In this document: positions 43,073 to 51,502 of the stretch, one piece after another
Position numbering within the stretch: position 1 is the stretch's first letter
How the letters are laid out: each line of letters opens with the position of its first letter
Assembly: GCF_007830735.1 (NCBI RefSeq)
Contig: NZ_VLLN01000004.1
Span: 1 to 64,000 of the forward strand
Reading direction: 5' to 3'
DNA length: 64,000 nt
Origin: Geobacter argillaceus
Lineage (GTDB): Bacteria; Desulfobacterota; Desulfuromonadia; Geobacterales; DSM-12255
Program-made: the position numbers and the translations under genes
The notes under the pieces: generated by a model
Told to the model about the DNA's origin: nothing
What the model saw: the letters and a program-made list of their open reading frames with translations, nothing else
Database searches by the model: none

Positions 43073-44365
43073 ATGAAAAATATCTGGTCCTTTTTTAAAG
43101 GCACTCTGGTGCTGGTTTCCAAGGGGAGCACGCCTTACTATTGCTGGATTTTATCCTTATTGGGATTGATGGCCGTTGGTGCCGCAGCGTACCTCCGTCA
43201 GTTGGATGAAGGTCTTGTTGTTACCGCCATGAGGGACCAGGTTTCCTGGGGCTTTTACATCTCCAACTTCACCTTCCTGGTTGGCGTGGCAGCGGCAGCA
43301 GTGCTGCTGGTGATCCCGGCGTATGTCTACCATTGGAAACCGATCAAAGAGATCGCCGTGCTGGGGGAACTGCTGGCCGTATCGGCAATCGTCATGTGCC
43401 TTCTTTTTGTGACCGTCGACATAGGTCGACCCGAGCGGTTCTGGCACCTTATTCCCCTGCTCGGCCGTCTCAACTTTCCCCAGTCGCTGCTTGCCTGGGA
43501 TGTGGTGGTGCTCAATACCTATCTGATGCTCAATCTGACTATATCGATCTACATTTTGTACAACCTCTACTACAAACGGGAGCCGAACAAGAACTTCACC
43601 ACCCCGTTGCTGCTTTTCTCGATTCCCTCCGCAATTTCAATCCACACGGTGACGGCCTTTCTCTACAACGGACTTGGTGCACGGCCTTTCTGGAATTCAT
43701 CGATACTGGTGCCGCGTTTTCTCGCTTCCGCCTTCTGCTCCGGTCCTGCATTCATGATCCTGATCTTCCTGCTGGTGCGCAAGTACACCAGGTTCAAGAT
43801 CGAAGACGCGGCCATCCAGAAGGTGGCCGAATTGATCGCCTACTCAATGTTCATAAATCTCCTGCTCCTGGGGGCTGAGGTCTTCAAGGAATACTATACG
43901 GCAACGGTCCATCTGGCTCCCATGCAGTACCTTTTCCAGGGGTTGCATGGGTATTCGGCGCTGGTTCCCTGGATCTGGACGGCGATGGCTTTCAACGTCA
44001 CCGCCTTCCTGATCTTCCTGGTTCCCGGAACGCGGAAGAACAATGTAACCCTGGTTATCGGCTGCATCCTCGTGTTCATAGGTGTTTATATCGAAAAAGG
44101 GATGGGCCTGGTGATTCCCGGATTTGTTCCCGATGTCCTGCACGAGATTTACGAGTACGCTCCGACCGGCACGGAGATGTTGCTCTCCTTGGGGATCTGG
44201 GCCACCGGACTCTTTGTCTTCACCATGCTGCTAAGGGTGGCCATTCCCATCTTGAACGGTGATTTCCATGTTGCGGACGACGGCATTGGTTTCTATATCG
44301 GCGATCAGATGTTTATTGTTCAAAAGAGGGCGGAAGAGAGTGTGGAAACATCGGGAACAATCTGA
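43073..44365 (+). CDS. NrfD/PsrC-family quinol-interacting membrane subunit of module 1
   Basis: 430 residues with about ten hydrophobic helices and NrfD/HybB-type features (QVSWGFYISNFTFLVGVA; FVTVDIGRPERFWHL, with the conserved D-x-GRPxR; SIPSAISIHTVTAFLYNGL). It binds and oxidises or reduces menaquinol in the inner membrane without heme. The stop codon lies in the first of three 9-base tandem repeats (44355-44381), giving extra in-frame stops behind it. Confidence 0.9.
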   Translation: MKNIWSFFKGTLVLVSKGSTPYYCWILSLLGLMAVGAAAYLRQLDEGLVVTAMRDQVSWGFYISNFTFLVGVAAAAVLLVIPAYVYHWKPIKEIAVLGELLAVSAIVMCLLFVTVDIGRPERFWHLIPLLGRLNFPQSLLAWDVVVLNTYLMLNLTISIYILYNLYYKREPNKNFTTPLLLFSIPSAISIHTVTAFLYNGLGARPFWNSSILVPRFLASAFCSGPAFMILIFLLVRKYTRFKIEDAAIQKVAELIAYSMFINLLLLGAEVFKEYYTATVHLAPMQYLFQGLHGYSALVPWIWTAMAFNVTAFLIFLVPGTRKNNVTLVIGCILVFIGVYIEKGMGLVIPGFVPDVLHEIYEYAPTGTEMLLSLGIWATGLFVFTMLLRVAIPILNGDFHVADDGIGFYIGDQMFIVQKRAEESVETSGTI

Positions 44366-44381
44366 ACAATCTGAACAATCT
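44355..44381. repeat. Three tandem copies of GAACAATCT
   Basis: A 9-base unit repeats three times across the stop codon of the NrfD gene (TGA at 44363-44365). As the unit length is a multiple of three, each copy boundary repeats the TGA in frame. Confidence 0.9.
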
Positions 44382-44499
44382 GAATTCCGGGATACGACTC
44401 TGATTAATATAAGCAATTCCTGTTGTACTGCAGGAACTAACTAGATCGAATTTCATTAAGTGATAGCTGTTAACCACTAAAGCCAAGGGGGAGCGGAGA

Positions 44500-44997
44500 G
44501 TGAAAAGTCACGTCTGGCGGCCACTATATGTGGTCATTGCGTTTGTCGTCGCGATTCTGGTGTTTCGGTACTTTTATATCCCCAAAGACTTCGGCTCCGG
44601 TGCCAGGGGCTTCATGTACGCCTTCCACCGGAAATCCAATGAAGCGGAGTGGAAAAAACAGCCCGTGAAATACCGGGATACCGGCAAGCAGAAGATGCAT
44701 GAATACTGCGGCACGTGCCACGGTAAAGAGGTCAAGATTCGTAGCGAAGATCTGCACGGCATCATTCCCTGTGAAAACTGCCACGGCCCGGCGCTCAGGC
44801 ATCCTGAGGAGCCGAGGAAGCTGACCATCGACCGCAGTCGTGAACTTTGCCTGCGCTGTCATACCAGCCTGCCCTACACAACAAGTGAGCGCAAACGGAT
44901 CCCCGGCATTGATCCGAAAACACACAACGTTGGCTTGGAATGCGTTTTTTGTCACAACCCACACAACCCGAGGCTGGCGGACAGGAGGGGACAATGA
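44500..44997 (+). CDS. Membrane-anchored tetraheme c-type cytochrome of NrfD module 2
   Basis: 165 residues, GTG start after GGGGGAGCGGAGA. An N-terminal anchor (PLYVVIAFVVAILVFRYFYIP) precedes four CxxCH motifs: CGTCH, CENCH, CLRCH, CVFCH. Unlike the module 1 cytochrome, the hydrophobic segment lacks a clear cleavage site, so it may stay in the membrane. Its stop overlaps the start of the Fe-S gene (ATGA), indicating translational coupling. Confidence 0.88.
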   Translation: MKSHVWRPLYVVIAFVVAILVFRYFYIPKDFGSGARGFMYAFHRKSNEAEWKKQPVKYRDTGKQKMHEYCGTCHGKEVKIRSEDLHGIIPCENCHGPALRHPEEPRKLTIDRSRELCLRCHTSLPYTTSERKRIPGIDPKTHNVGLECVFCHNPHNPRLADRRGQ

Positions 44998-45767
44998 AGA
45001 GGCGAGATTTTATCAAGAATTGCATCGTGGTCATTGCCGGTGCCTCGGTCCCCCTCTCGGCCCTGGTAATGGTTGATCCCAAAAAGGTACTGGCCGCAAA
45101 TCCCGAAATACAGTGGGCCTTCCTGATAGATACGACAAAGTGCGTTGGTTGCGGATTCTGTGTCAAGGCATGCAAGACCGAGAACGACATCCCCTTTAAC
45201 GCCAATGTCACCCGTACCTGGGTGGAGCGCTACGTCTTCACCATGGATGACCAGCGCTATGTCGACAGCCCGAAAGGGGCACTCTACGGTTTCACCGATT
45301 CGCGGGTCGACCTTGGCATGGGAGAATTCAAGGAGATTGACCCGCACAATGTCGGCAAGGCATTCTTCGTCCCTAAACTCTGCAATCATTGTGCAACCCC
45401 TCCCTGCACCCAGGTATGTCCGGTCGGTGCCACCTACAAGACCGATGACGGCGTGGTTCTTGTCGACAGAACCTGGTGCATAGGGTGTGGCTACTGCATC
45501 ATGGCCTGCCCCTACGCTGCCCGTTATTTCCACCCCACGCTCAAGGTCGCCGATAAATGCACCTTCTGCTATCACCGTATCACCAAAGGGCTGGAAACGG
45601 CCTGCGTCAACGCCTGTCCCTTCGGTGCCCGCAAGATGTGCAACATCCACGATATCAACGACCGGAACACCCAGGTCATCCTGAGAGAACGGGTCGGGGT
45701 CCTTAAAGATGATTTCGGAACCAAGCCTCAGGCCTTCTACATCGGCCTTGCCCAGGAGGTACGCTAG
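44994..45767 (+). CDS. Four-cluster [4Fe-4S] ferredoxin subunit of NrfD module 2
   Basis: 257 residues from ATG 44994. Tat-like N terminus (KRRDFIKNCIVVIAGASVPL). Cluster motifs CVGCGFCVKACKTEN, CNHCATPPCTQVCP, CIGCGYCIMACP and CTFCYHRITKGLETAC with ..VNACP. Same architecture as the 42128 protein but distinct in sequence, so the two modules are old paralogues or independent acquisitions rather than a recent duplication. GGAGGGG precedes the ATG. Confidence 0.9.
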   Translation: MKRRDFIKNCIVVIAGASVPLSALVMVDPKKVLAANPEIQWAFLIDTTKCVGCGFCVKACKTENDIPFNANVTRTWVERYVFTMDDQRYVDSPKGALYGFTDSRVDLGMGEFKEIDPHNVGKAFFVPKLCNHCATPPCTQVCPVGATYKTDDGVVLVDRTWCIGCGYCIMACPYAARYFHPTLKVADKCTFCYHRITKGLETACVNACPFGARKMCNIHDINDRNTQVILRERVGVLKDDFGTKPQAFYIGLAQEVR

Positions 45768-45769
45768 CC

Positions 45770-47062
45770 ATGCTCGATCAGGTTGCTCAACAAGCGCTGC
45801 AGGTACACGGTGAAGCATGGACGGTCAAAGAACTTTTTGTCCTGCCGAACGAATATATCTACTGGTCGATCCAGATCGTCATGTACCCGTTCATGACCGG
45901 TCTGGTGGCGGGGGCATTCGTCCTTTCCTCCCTCTATCATGTCTTTCATGTGGAGAAGCTGAAGGAGATCGCCAGGTTTTCCCTGGTCTTCTCCTTTGCC
46001 CTGCTCCCTGTTGCCATGATGCCTTTGATGCTGCACCTGCAGCAACCCTTCCGCGGGATTAACGTGCTGATGACGCCGCATTTCACCTCGGCAATCTCGG
46101 CCTTCGGCATCGTGTTCCTGACCTATGCGTCGATCGTTGCGACCGAACTGTGGCTGGTCTATCGGCAGCATTTCGTGCTTTCTGCGCAGGCGTTGCAGGC
46201 CAAGCAGAACCGCGGCGTGATGGACAGCGCCTTCCTGTCGCTTTTCAATTGTCTGACCCTAGGCGCCCGTGACCTTAGCCACGAAGCCATCGAGAAGGAC
46301 CACAGGGCCTGCACGAGGATGGCGGGCATCGGCATCCCGGTCGCCTGTTTTCTGCATGGCTATGCCGGCTTCATCTTCGGTTCGGTCAAGGCCAACGCCC
46401 TCTGGATGACGCCACTGATGCCGGTCATCTTCATCTGTTCGGCGGTTGTTTCCGGGGTTGCCCTCTGCATCCTTTGCTATGTGCTTGTTCAAGAGATGCG
46501 CAAGTTCATGGCCAAGCGGAAGATGTCCCGCTGGGCCAGGGAGGCCAGTGCGCCAACCTTTGCGGAGCTTGACGCTAACGAGCATGAAGAGGTCATGCTT
46601 GCCTCCAACTACCTGCTCTACTTCATGATCGGTGCCCTGACCCTGGAAATACTGGACCTGATTTTTCGTGGCTATACCCAGGTCAAATCCTGGGATATCC
46701 TGCGCAAGGTCATCATGGAGCGTGATTTTTTCAAGATATTCATCCTTCAGTACACGATTGGCAATGCTGTGCCGTTCCTCATGATGTCCCTGCCGGGAAG
46801 GACGGTCCGCCGCACCACACTTGCCACTGTCCTGGTGTTGTTCGGCGTGTTCATGATGCGGTACAACGTGGTTATCGGAGGCCAGGCCTTTTCGCTGAGT
46901 TTCGCCGGATTCATGGAATATCATCTTCCCATCATTCCGGAGGACTGGGAGACTTTCAAGGAGGGGTTGTTCGGGGCGTTGACGGTAGCAGCGACTCCCT
47001 TTGTCATCTTCTATTTCATTAACAAGGTGCTGCCGGTTTTTGGCATGAAGGAATCACACTGA
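45770..47062 (+). CDS. NrfD/HybB-family quinol-interacting membrane subunit of module 2
   Basis: 430 residues with nine to ten hydrophobic helices (MYPFMTGLVAGAFVLSSLYHV; FSLVFSFALLPVAMMPLML; YLLYFMIGALTLEILDLIF). The start follows AGGAGGT and is 2 bases past the Fe-S stop. It would exchange electrons between menaquinol and the Fe-S subunit. Its sequence differs clearly from the module 1 NrfD, although the lengths are equal. Confidence 0.88.
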   Translation: MLDQVAQQALQVHGEAWTVKELFVLPNEYIYWSIQIVMYPFMTGLVAGAFVLSSLYHVFHVEKLKEIARFSLVFSFALLPVAMMPLMLHLQQPFRGINVLMTPHFTSAISAFGIVFLTYASIVATELWLVYRQHFVLSAQALQAKQNRGVMDSAFLSLFNCLTLGARDLSHEAIEKDHRACTRMAGIGIPVACFLHGYAGFIFGSVKANALWMTPLMPVIFICSAVVSGVALCILCYVLVQEMRKFMAKRKMSRWAREASAPTFAELDANEHEEVMLASNYLLYFMIGALTLEILDLIFRGYTQVKSWDILRKVIMERDFFKIFILQYTIGNAVPFLMMSLPGRTVRRTTLATVLVLFGVFMMRYNVVIGGQAFSLSFAGFMEYHLPIIPEDWETFKEGLFGALTVAATPFVIFYFINKVLPVFGMKESH

Positions 47063-47084
47063 ATCATCTGTTCGGCTGAGAACA

Positions 47085-47120
47085 AACAAAGGCACTCTCT
47101 TTTCGGGGAGTGCCTTTGTT
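47085..47120. terminator. Bidirectional terminator
   Basis: AACAAAGGCACTC (47085-47097) pairs with GAGTGCCTTTGTT (47108-47120), with A/T runs both ways, between the NrfD gene and the convergent DUF2339 gene. Confidence 0.88.
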
Positions 47121-47145
47121 GTTGCAACACGGTAAATGAACTCAG

Positions 47146-49002
47146 TTATGGATCCGGCCCGTTCAGAGGAGGACTGGACTCTTTTCCCCCTTGCCATTTC
47201 CCCAGCGCCACTGACTCCAGGGCAGCGGCTAGGCCGAAGGAGAAAACACTCACTACCAGCGGCATGCCTTGAATGCCGATAAGGTCCGAGAGAAAAACCT
47301 TGGCTGCTCCTACAACGGTGACAAGAATGGCGATGTTGCGCAGTTCCTTGTTGCGCTGCCGGAACGCAATGAACATGAGTACGATTGCGGATAGATTGAT
47401 TATTGTCGACTGGGCGCTGCGGAACGGGAAGTCGGCGGCACCCGGGCCGCTGCCGAGGAGTTGTTGCATGATAACTCGCAGGAAGAAGAATGCACTGACG
47501 AGTGCTGCGAGCAGAGGGATGGCACCGCTGCTGTCTCGTGTGTCCAGGCGGGTGAATATTTCCGAAGTGGTAGGTGGGGGGGTCTTGCGGCAATGGCGGT
47601 AATGGAACAGACCGATGCCTGCTACGATGAGGGCAGCTGCTGAACCCATGTATGGCTGTGCACTTGTAGGCCGGGAGAATAGTACCAGGGCGAGTACCAC
47701 GGCAGCATAGGCCTGGAGGAGGTACGAGCTGAGACGGACACCGCCACTTTGCCAACGGCTGGCAACGTAGCATAGGCCACAAGCCATGCCCGACAGGATA
47801 GGCAGCGCGGGCAGGGCATTGCCAAATGCCACGGGTAGCGCCATTGCGAGGAGGACTGTGCCGGCTACGACGAACGAGTTGGTGCCCGGTGCCCGCTCCA
47901 GGTGCCGGCTGGCCAGCCAGGCGCCGAGACCGATATGGAACGCTGCAGCAACAATACAAATGATTCCCAGGGCAGATTTGCTCCCCATCCCGGCACCGAC
48001 CACATAGTAGGCCGCGGCAAAACTCCAAATGACGTTGATGGTCGGTAGCGAGAAGTCGAAGCGGGCGATACGGTTACTGCCGCTGCGAAGAATGCCGAAG
48101 ATGGCAATGGCCAGGTATGCTGCTACCAGTGCGACGAGCGCCGGAATGAACCACGTGGGGGCCAGCTCAGGCGCTGGTTGCTGCTGTCGGTAGAGGGCGG
48201 TGCCGAGTCGCAGCGCCCAAAGGTGGAGCATGGCAAGAGTCACGCAGAGAATGATCCAGCGCATCCAGGAGCACCGTTTGATGCGTGCTGCCAGGCAACC
48301 GAGCACGTTGGCAGTGACCAGGATCATCGCCAGATAGGGGAAGAATGGATGCGGGTAATCGATGGCGGCTCCGGCGAGGCACATGCTCATGGTTCCCACT
48401 GAGATGGGGGTGAAGGCGTTATACCGGTAGCTGACAACGGCCATGGCTACACCGGTGGCCATGAGGGTGAAGTAGGCCGGTACCAGAGGCAGCGACTGGA
48501 AACGGGCGTGAGTTTCGACGACGATTGTGCCCATCAGCGCAGCCCCGCAGGCGGCAAACACGGGGGCAAGGGGGTTGCCCCGGTGAAAGAGGTACCAGCC
48601 TGTCAGCATCAGTGCGGCTGCGTAACCCATGCCGATTCCTGAACCGGTAAGGTTATTGATCAACCCTGCATCGGTAATGGTGCGCAGGATAAGAGCAACC
48701 ACCAGCAGGAAACAGAGGGTGGCCAGTCGCGGCAGGAGAGAGGCTTTCCCTGCCCAGGTGAGCAGTTCTTCGGTAACTTCTGATGGGTCGGAAGGTTGGG
48801 GCGGAATCTTTTTTTCGGTCTTTTCAGAGAAGACTATATAAGGCGAAGCAGTATATGGTGGGGCTGCCGGAAGCACAGTGTCCAAAGGTTCGATCGGTTG
48901 CTCCCGGCTCGTTGACAGAAGGTCTACCCTCTGTTTGAGTGCCTGAAGTTCGGTGGTCAGTTCATTGACCTTTTGTTCCAAAGTCGACAGCGCATCAGCC
49001 AT
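47146..49002 (-). CDS. DUF2339-type polytopic membrane protein
   Basis: 618 residues, ATG 49002 with GGAGGGGGAG upstream. A short N-terminal coiled coil (LEQKVNELTTELQALKQRVDLL) and a Pro-rich linker precede around 16 or more hydrophobic helices over residues 90-600. No cofactor or catalytic motif is seen. Proteins of this type are common in bacteria and of unknown function. It lies between two quinol-oxidising systems but shares no obvious feature with them. Confidence 0.75.
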   Translation of the reverse strand: MADALSTLEQKVNELTTELQALKQRVDLLSTSREQPIEPLDTVLPAAPPYTASPYIVFSEKTEKKIPPQPSDPSEVTEELLTWAGKASLLPRLATLCFLLVVALILRTITDAGLINNLTGSGIGMGYAAALMLTGWYLFHRGNPLAPVFAACGAALMGTIVVETHARFQSLPLVPAYFTLMATGVAMAVVSYRYNAFTPISVGTMSMCLAGAAIDYPHPFFPYLAMILVTANVLGCLAARIKRCSWMRWIILCVTLAMLHLWALRLGTALYRQQQPAPELAPTWFIPALVALVAAYLAIAIFGILRSGSNRIARFDFSLPTINVIWSFAAAYYVVGAGMGSKSALGIICIVAAAFHIGLGAWLASRHLERAPGTNSFVVAGTVLLAMALPVAFGNALPALPILSGMACGLCYVASRWQSGGVRLSSYLLQAYAAVVLALVLFSRPTSAQPYMGSAAALIVAGIGLFHYRHCRKTPPPTTSEIFTRLDTRDSSGAIPLLAALVSAFFFLRVIMQQLLGSGPGAADFPFRSAQSTIINLSAIVLMFIAFRQRNKELRNIAILVTVVGAAKVFLSDLIGIQGMPLVVSVFSFGLAAALESVALGKWQGGKESSPPLNGPDP

Positions 49003-49366
49003 GATTTATTTTCTCCCCCTCCAGGTCGTCTGTTGTCAGGATGGCGGTGGTTGTGTGTAATATAAAACACCGGTTAATATATTTAGCGTAATTATTATAG
49101 GGTGTTGAGCTATTTTACTTGCGGATAAAAGTTGTTATTTATATATTTTATAACGTAATTTATTGTTTGTAAAGGCTGGAGAACGGTGGCTTTCTTGTCC
49201 GAGACAAACCAGTCGCCTCCGATTCCGGGTCGGCCAAGGCCAATATCCTAAGGATGACCCGTTGATGCCGGTTGTTTTTATCCGTACTGCGAATAAGCCG
49301 GTTGAAACGAAAAAGGGCTGCCAAGTGGCAGCCCTTTTTCGTGCAGTTATGGGAGCGGAGAGGATG
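49003..49366. other. Intergenic region between cbcL and the DUF2339 gene, with a structured segment
   Basis: Besides the terminator at 49308, bases 49180-49262 can fold extensively. CGGGTC (49226-49231) pairs with GACCCG (49256-49261) around GGCCAAGGCC and ATCCTAAGGAT, a three-way-junction layout; TTGTC-CGA-GACAA lies just left of it. No known RNA family was recognised. A short open frame on the reverse strand (49135-49383) overlaps the terminator and is not considered a gene. Confidence 0.5.
49308..49341 (-). terminator. Terminator of cbcL
   Basis: CGAAAAAGGGCTGCC (49308-49322) and its complement (49327-49341) form a 15-bp stem with T runs, 25 bases past the cbcL stop. Confidence 0.9.
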
Positions 49367-51223
49367 TCAGTGACCGCCGCCACCTCCCAGGAAGGCGATC
49401 AGCATCAGGGCCACGAGGCCGAGCCCGATGAAGAGCGCAGTGAAGCCGAAGCCTTTTACCAGGAAGTCATAGATAATGCCGCTGTTATGCTTGTTGGCAA
49501 ACTGCTCGGTAATCCCCTCGGTTTCGTATCGTTTCCATTGATCGCCACGCTCCTCGATCATCTCTTCCTTGGCGATCTGGCCGTTGAAGATGACAAAGTC
49601 CATGGGGAACTTCTCCGGCCGGCCGTGGGTGTTGAAGAAGTGGACTGTGAAGATGAAGCCGGTAGCCAGCAACGCCTCGTCGGAGTGGATAATGGTGGCC
49701 ACGTTGAACATCCAGCCCGGCAGGAATATGCCGAAGAGCTCGGGGAACCAGAGCATCAGGCCAGAGCCGCCGATGGCAAACATACCCCAGAAGACGGCGA
49801 TGAAGTCGAATTTCTCCCAGTAGGTCCAGCGTTCAAAGGTCGGTTTCGGTCCCCGGAAGAAGAACCATTTGACCATGTTGGTCACGTCCTGTATGTCCCG
49901 CAGGTTGGGGCAGAGCGAATCGGGTCCGAAGAGCCGCTGGAAGAAGTTCCCCTTCACCTTGGTGCTGAAAAGGAGGAAATTGATGCTCATAACCAGCGCC
50001 ATGCCGAAGTAAACGAAGGTAATCCCTGCACAGTAGCGGTGGATCTGGCCGGCATGGGGCGAACCGCCGTACAATCCCATCATGTACTTGGCCCACGCCT
50101 GGTCGCTGAACTTGAGCGGCAGGCCGGTGAGGGAGAGGCCGAGGAAGCTGGTGATGACCAGGATGTGCATGAAGATGTGAATCCGGTTGAAACGGCGGTA
50201 CTGTTTGTGCGGTTCGCTGATCTCGTGGTGAACATGACCGCTCTGCAGGGCTACTGCCTTTTCCCGGTTTTCCACAAAGCCGCGGAACATCCAGAGGAGG
50301 GTATGGACCCAGAAAACGGCGAAGGTGCCGACCAGGAGGCCGGTCATGCTGACGAAGGTATAGAAGAGTATCGGATATTGTTCCCGGTCGTGCTCGCCGT
50401 GGGCGTAGAACTTGGCAAAGAGCGGGGTGGCCTTGGTGTGGCATGCCTGGCACATCTTCACGAGGTTCTGGGGATTGATGGTGGATTTCGGGTCGTCTTT
50501 CGGCAGCACCTGGTGAGCGGAGTGGCAATCGGCGCAACCGGCCACCTTTTCGGGGAAGCCGAGACGGTAGTTCTTGCCGTGGTAACTGGCCAGATAAGAG
50601 GCAACGGCAACGGTCGGCACGTTGTTCCGTTTCATCATCTTTGCGTCGGCATGGCACTTCATGCAGACCTTGGTATGGAATTCGCGTTCGGAGTGGGATC
50701 CTTTCGGTCCCAACGGCCTGATGTCGTGCAGGTTGTGGCAGTCGTTGCAGGCAGCGGAATCCTGATTGCCGGCGGCTACTGCCTTGCCGTGGATGGACCC
50801 CCGGTAGACGGCCTCCTTGTCGTGACACTGGATGCATTTCGCTACTACTTTGCGCTTGTCTTTTTTCCAGTAGGTATGGGTATGGATGTCGGTGTGGCAG
50901 TTGGCGCAACGGACATCGTTCTGGACGTGGACGCTATTGTAATGCTCGGCGTTTTCTTTCTTGTGGCACCGTTCACAGGCAACCTTCTGCACCTTGATTT
51001 CTCCCCGCATATGTTTGGGGAGATCGGTGATGTCCACGTGACAGCTGGTGCAGGCGTTTTTGCCATGCACCGATGCGGCGAAGCCGGCAATGGAAATTTT
51101 GTTGCTGTGGCAGCCAAGGCAGGTTGCCGGGTCGATGGCCATGCCCTGTTCGGCAAAGGCAGGCAGGATAGCGGTCAGGAGCAGGACAGGGAGCGAGAGC
51201 AAGATCATACGCCAGCGAAACAT
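49367..51223 (-). CDS. cbcL: CbcL-like fused nonaheme c / cytochrome b menaquinol oxidoreductase
   Basis: 618 residues, ATG 51223 with GGAGGA upstream. Signal peptide to about residue 24. The periplasmic half (about 30-285) has nine CxxCH motifs: CLGCH, CTSCH, CERCH, CANCH, CIQCH, CNDCH, CMKCH, CADCH, CQACH. The C-terminal half is a di-heme cytochrome b domain of HydB/FdnI type with helices near 295-325, 360-385, 405-430, 480-505 and 590-612; candidate ligands include HIFMHILVITSF, GQIHRYCAG and FIFTVHFFNTHG. CbcL of Geobacter has this nine-heme plus b-type fusion and supports growth on low-potential acceptors. The C terminus is GGGGGH. Confidence 0.88.
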   Translation of the reverse strand: MFRWRMILLSLPVLLLTAILPAFAEQGMAIDPATCLGCHSNKISIAGFAASVHGKNACTSCHVDITDLPKHMRGEIKVQKVACERCHKKENAEHYNSVHVQNDVRCANCHTDIHTHTYWKKDKRKVVAKCIQCHDKEAVYRGSIHGKAVAAGNQDSAACNDCHNLHDIRPLGPKGSHSEREFHTKVCMKCHADAKMMKRNNVPTVAVASYLASYHGKNYRLGFPEKVAGCADCHSAHQVLPKDDPKSTINPQNLVKMCQACHTKATPLFAKFYAHGEHDREQYPILFYTFVSMTGLLVGTFAVFWVHTLLWMFRGFVENREKAVALQSGHVHHEISEPHKQYRRFNRIHIFMHILVITSFLGLSLTGLPLKFSDQAWAKYMMGLYGGSPHAGQIHRYCAGITFVYFGMALVMSINFLLFSTKVKGNFFQRLFGPDSLCPNLRDIQDVTNMVKWFFFRGPKPTFERWTYWEKFDFIAVFWGMFAIGGSGLMLWFPELFGIFLPGWMFNVATIIHSDEALLATGFIFTVHFFNTHGRPEKFPMDFVIFNGQIAKEEMIEERGDQWKRYETEGITEQFANKHNSGIIYDFLVKGFGFTALFIGLGLVALMLIAFLGGGGGH

Positions 51224-51502
51224 GTATTTCCTCCGTTTGACTTGGGGTAAAAATAGAATAAACGATTAATTATATGGATACATACATTGATTTAGGTTAA
51301 TGGTCCGACATATTAAAAGAGCCCTTATAAAAAAGCAATCAAAAACGAGTATGCAGTATGCAGTTTGCCAAGATTTGGCCGGCAGGGCTTTATCCCCTTA
51401 TTTGTGCGGGCGGAGGGGGGGCGCGTCTTGACAAGGAACCGGGCTTCTGTTAGGGTCCGGTGGATACTGCTCCATAGATAATTCACGAGGTTTTCTCACA
51501 AA

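Noticed and set aside
49135-49383. 82-codon open frame on the reverse strand
   Set aside because: It runs through the cbcL terminator and the last bases of cbcL, has no ribosome site and no recognisable protein pattern.
49163-51250. Long plus-strand open frame opposite cbcL
   Set aside because: Antisense shadow of a clear nine-heme cytochrome gene; no start signal or domains.
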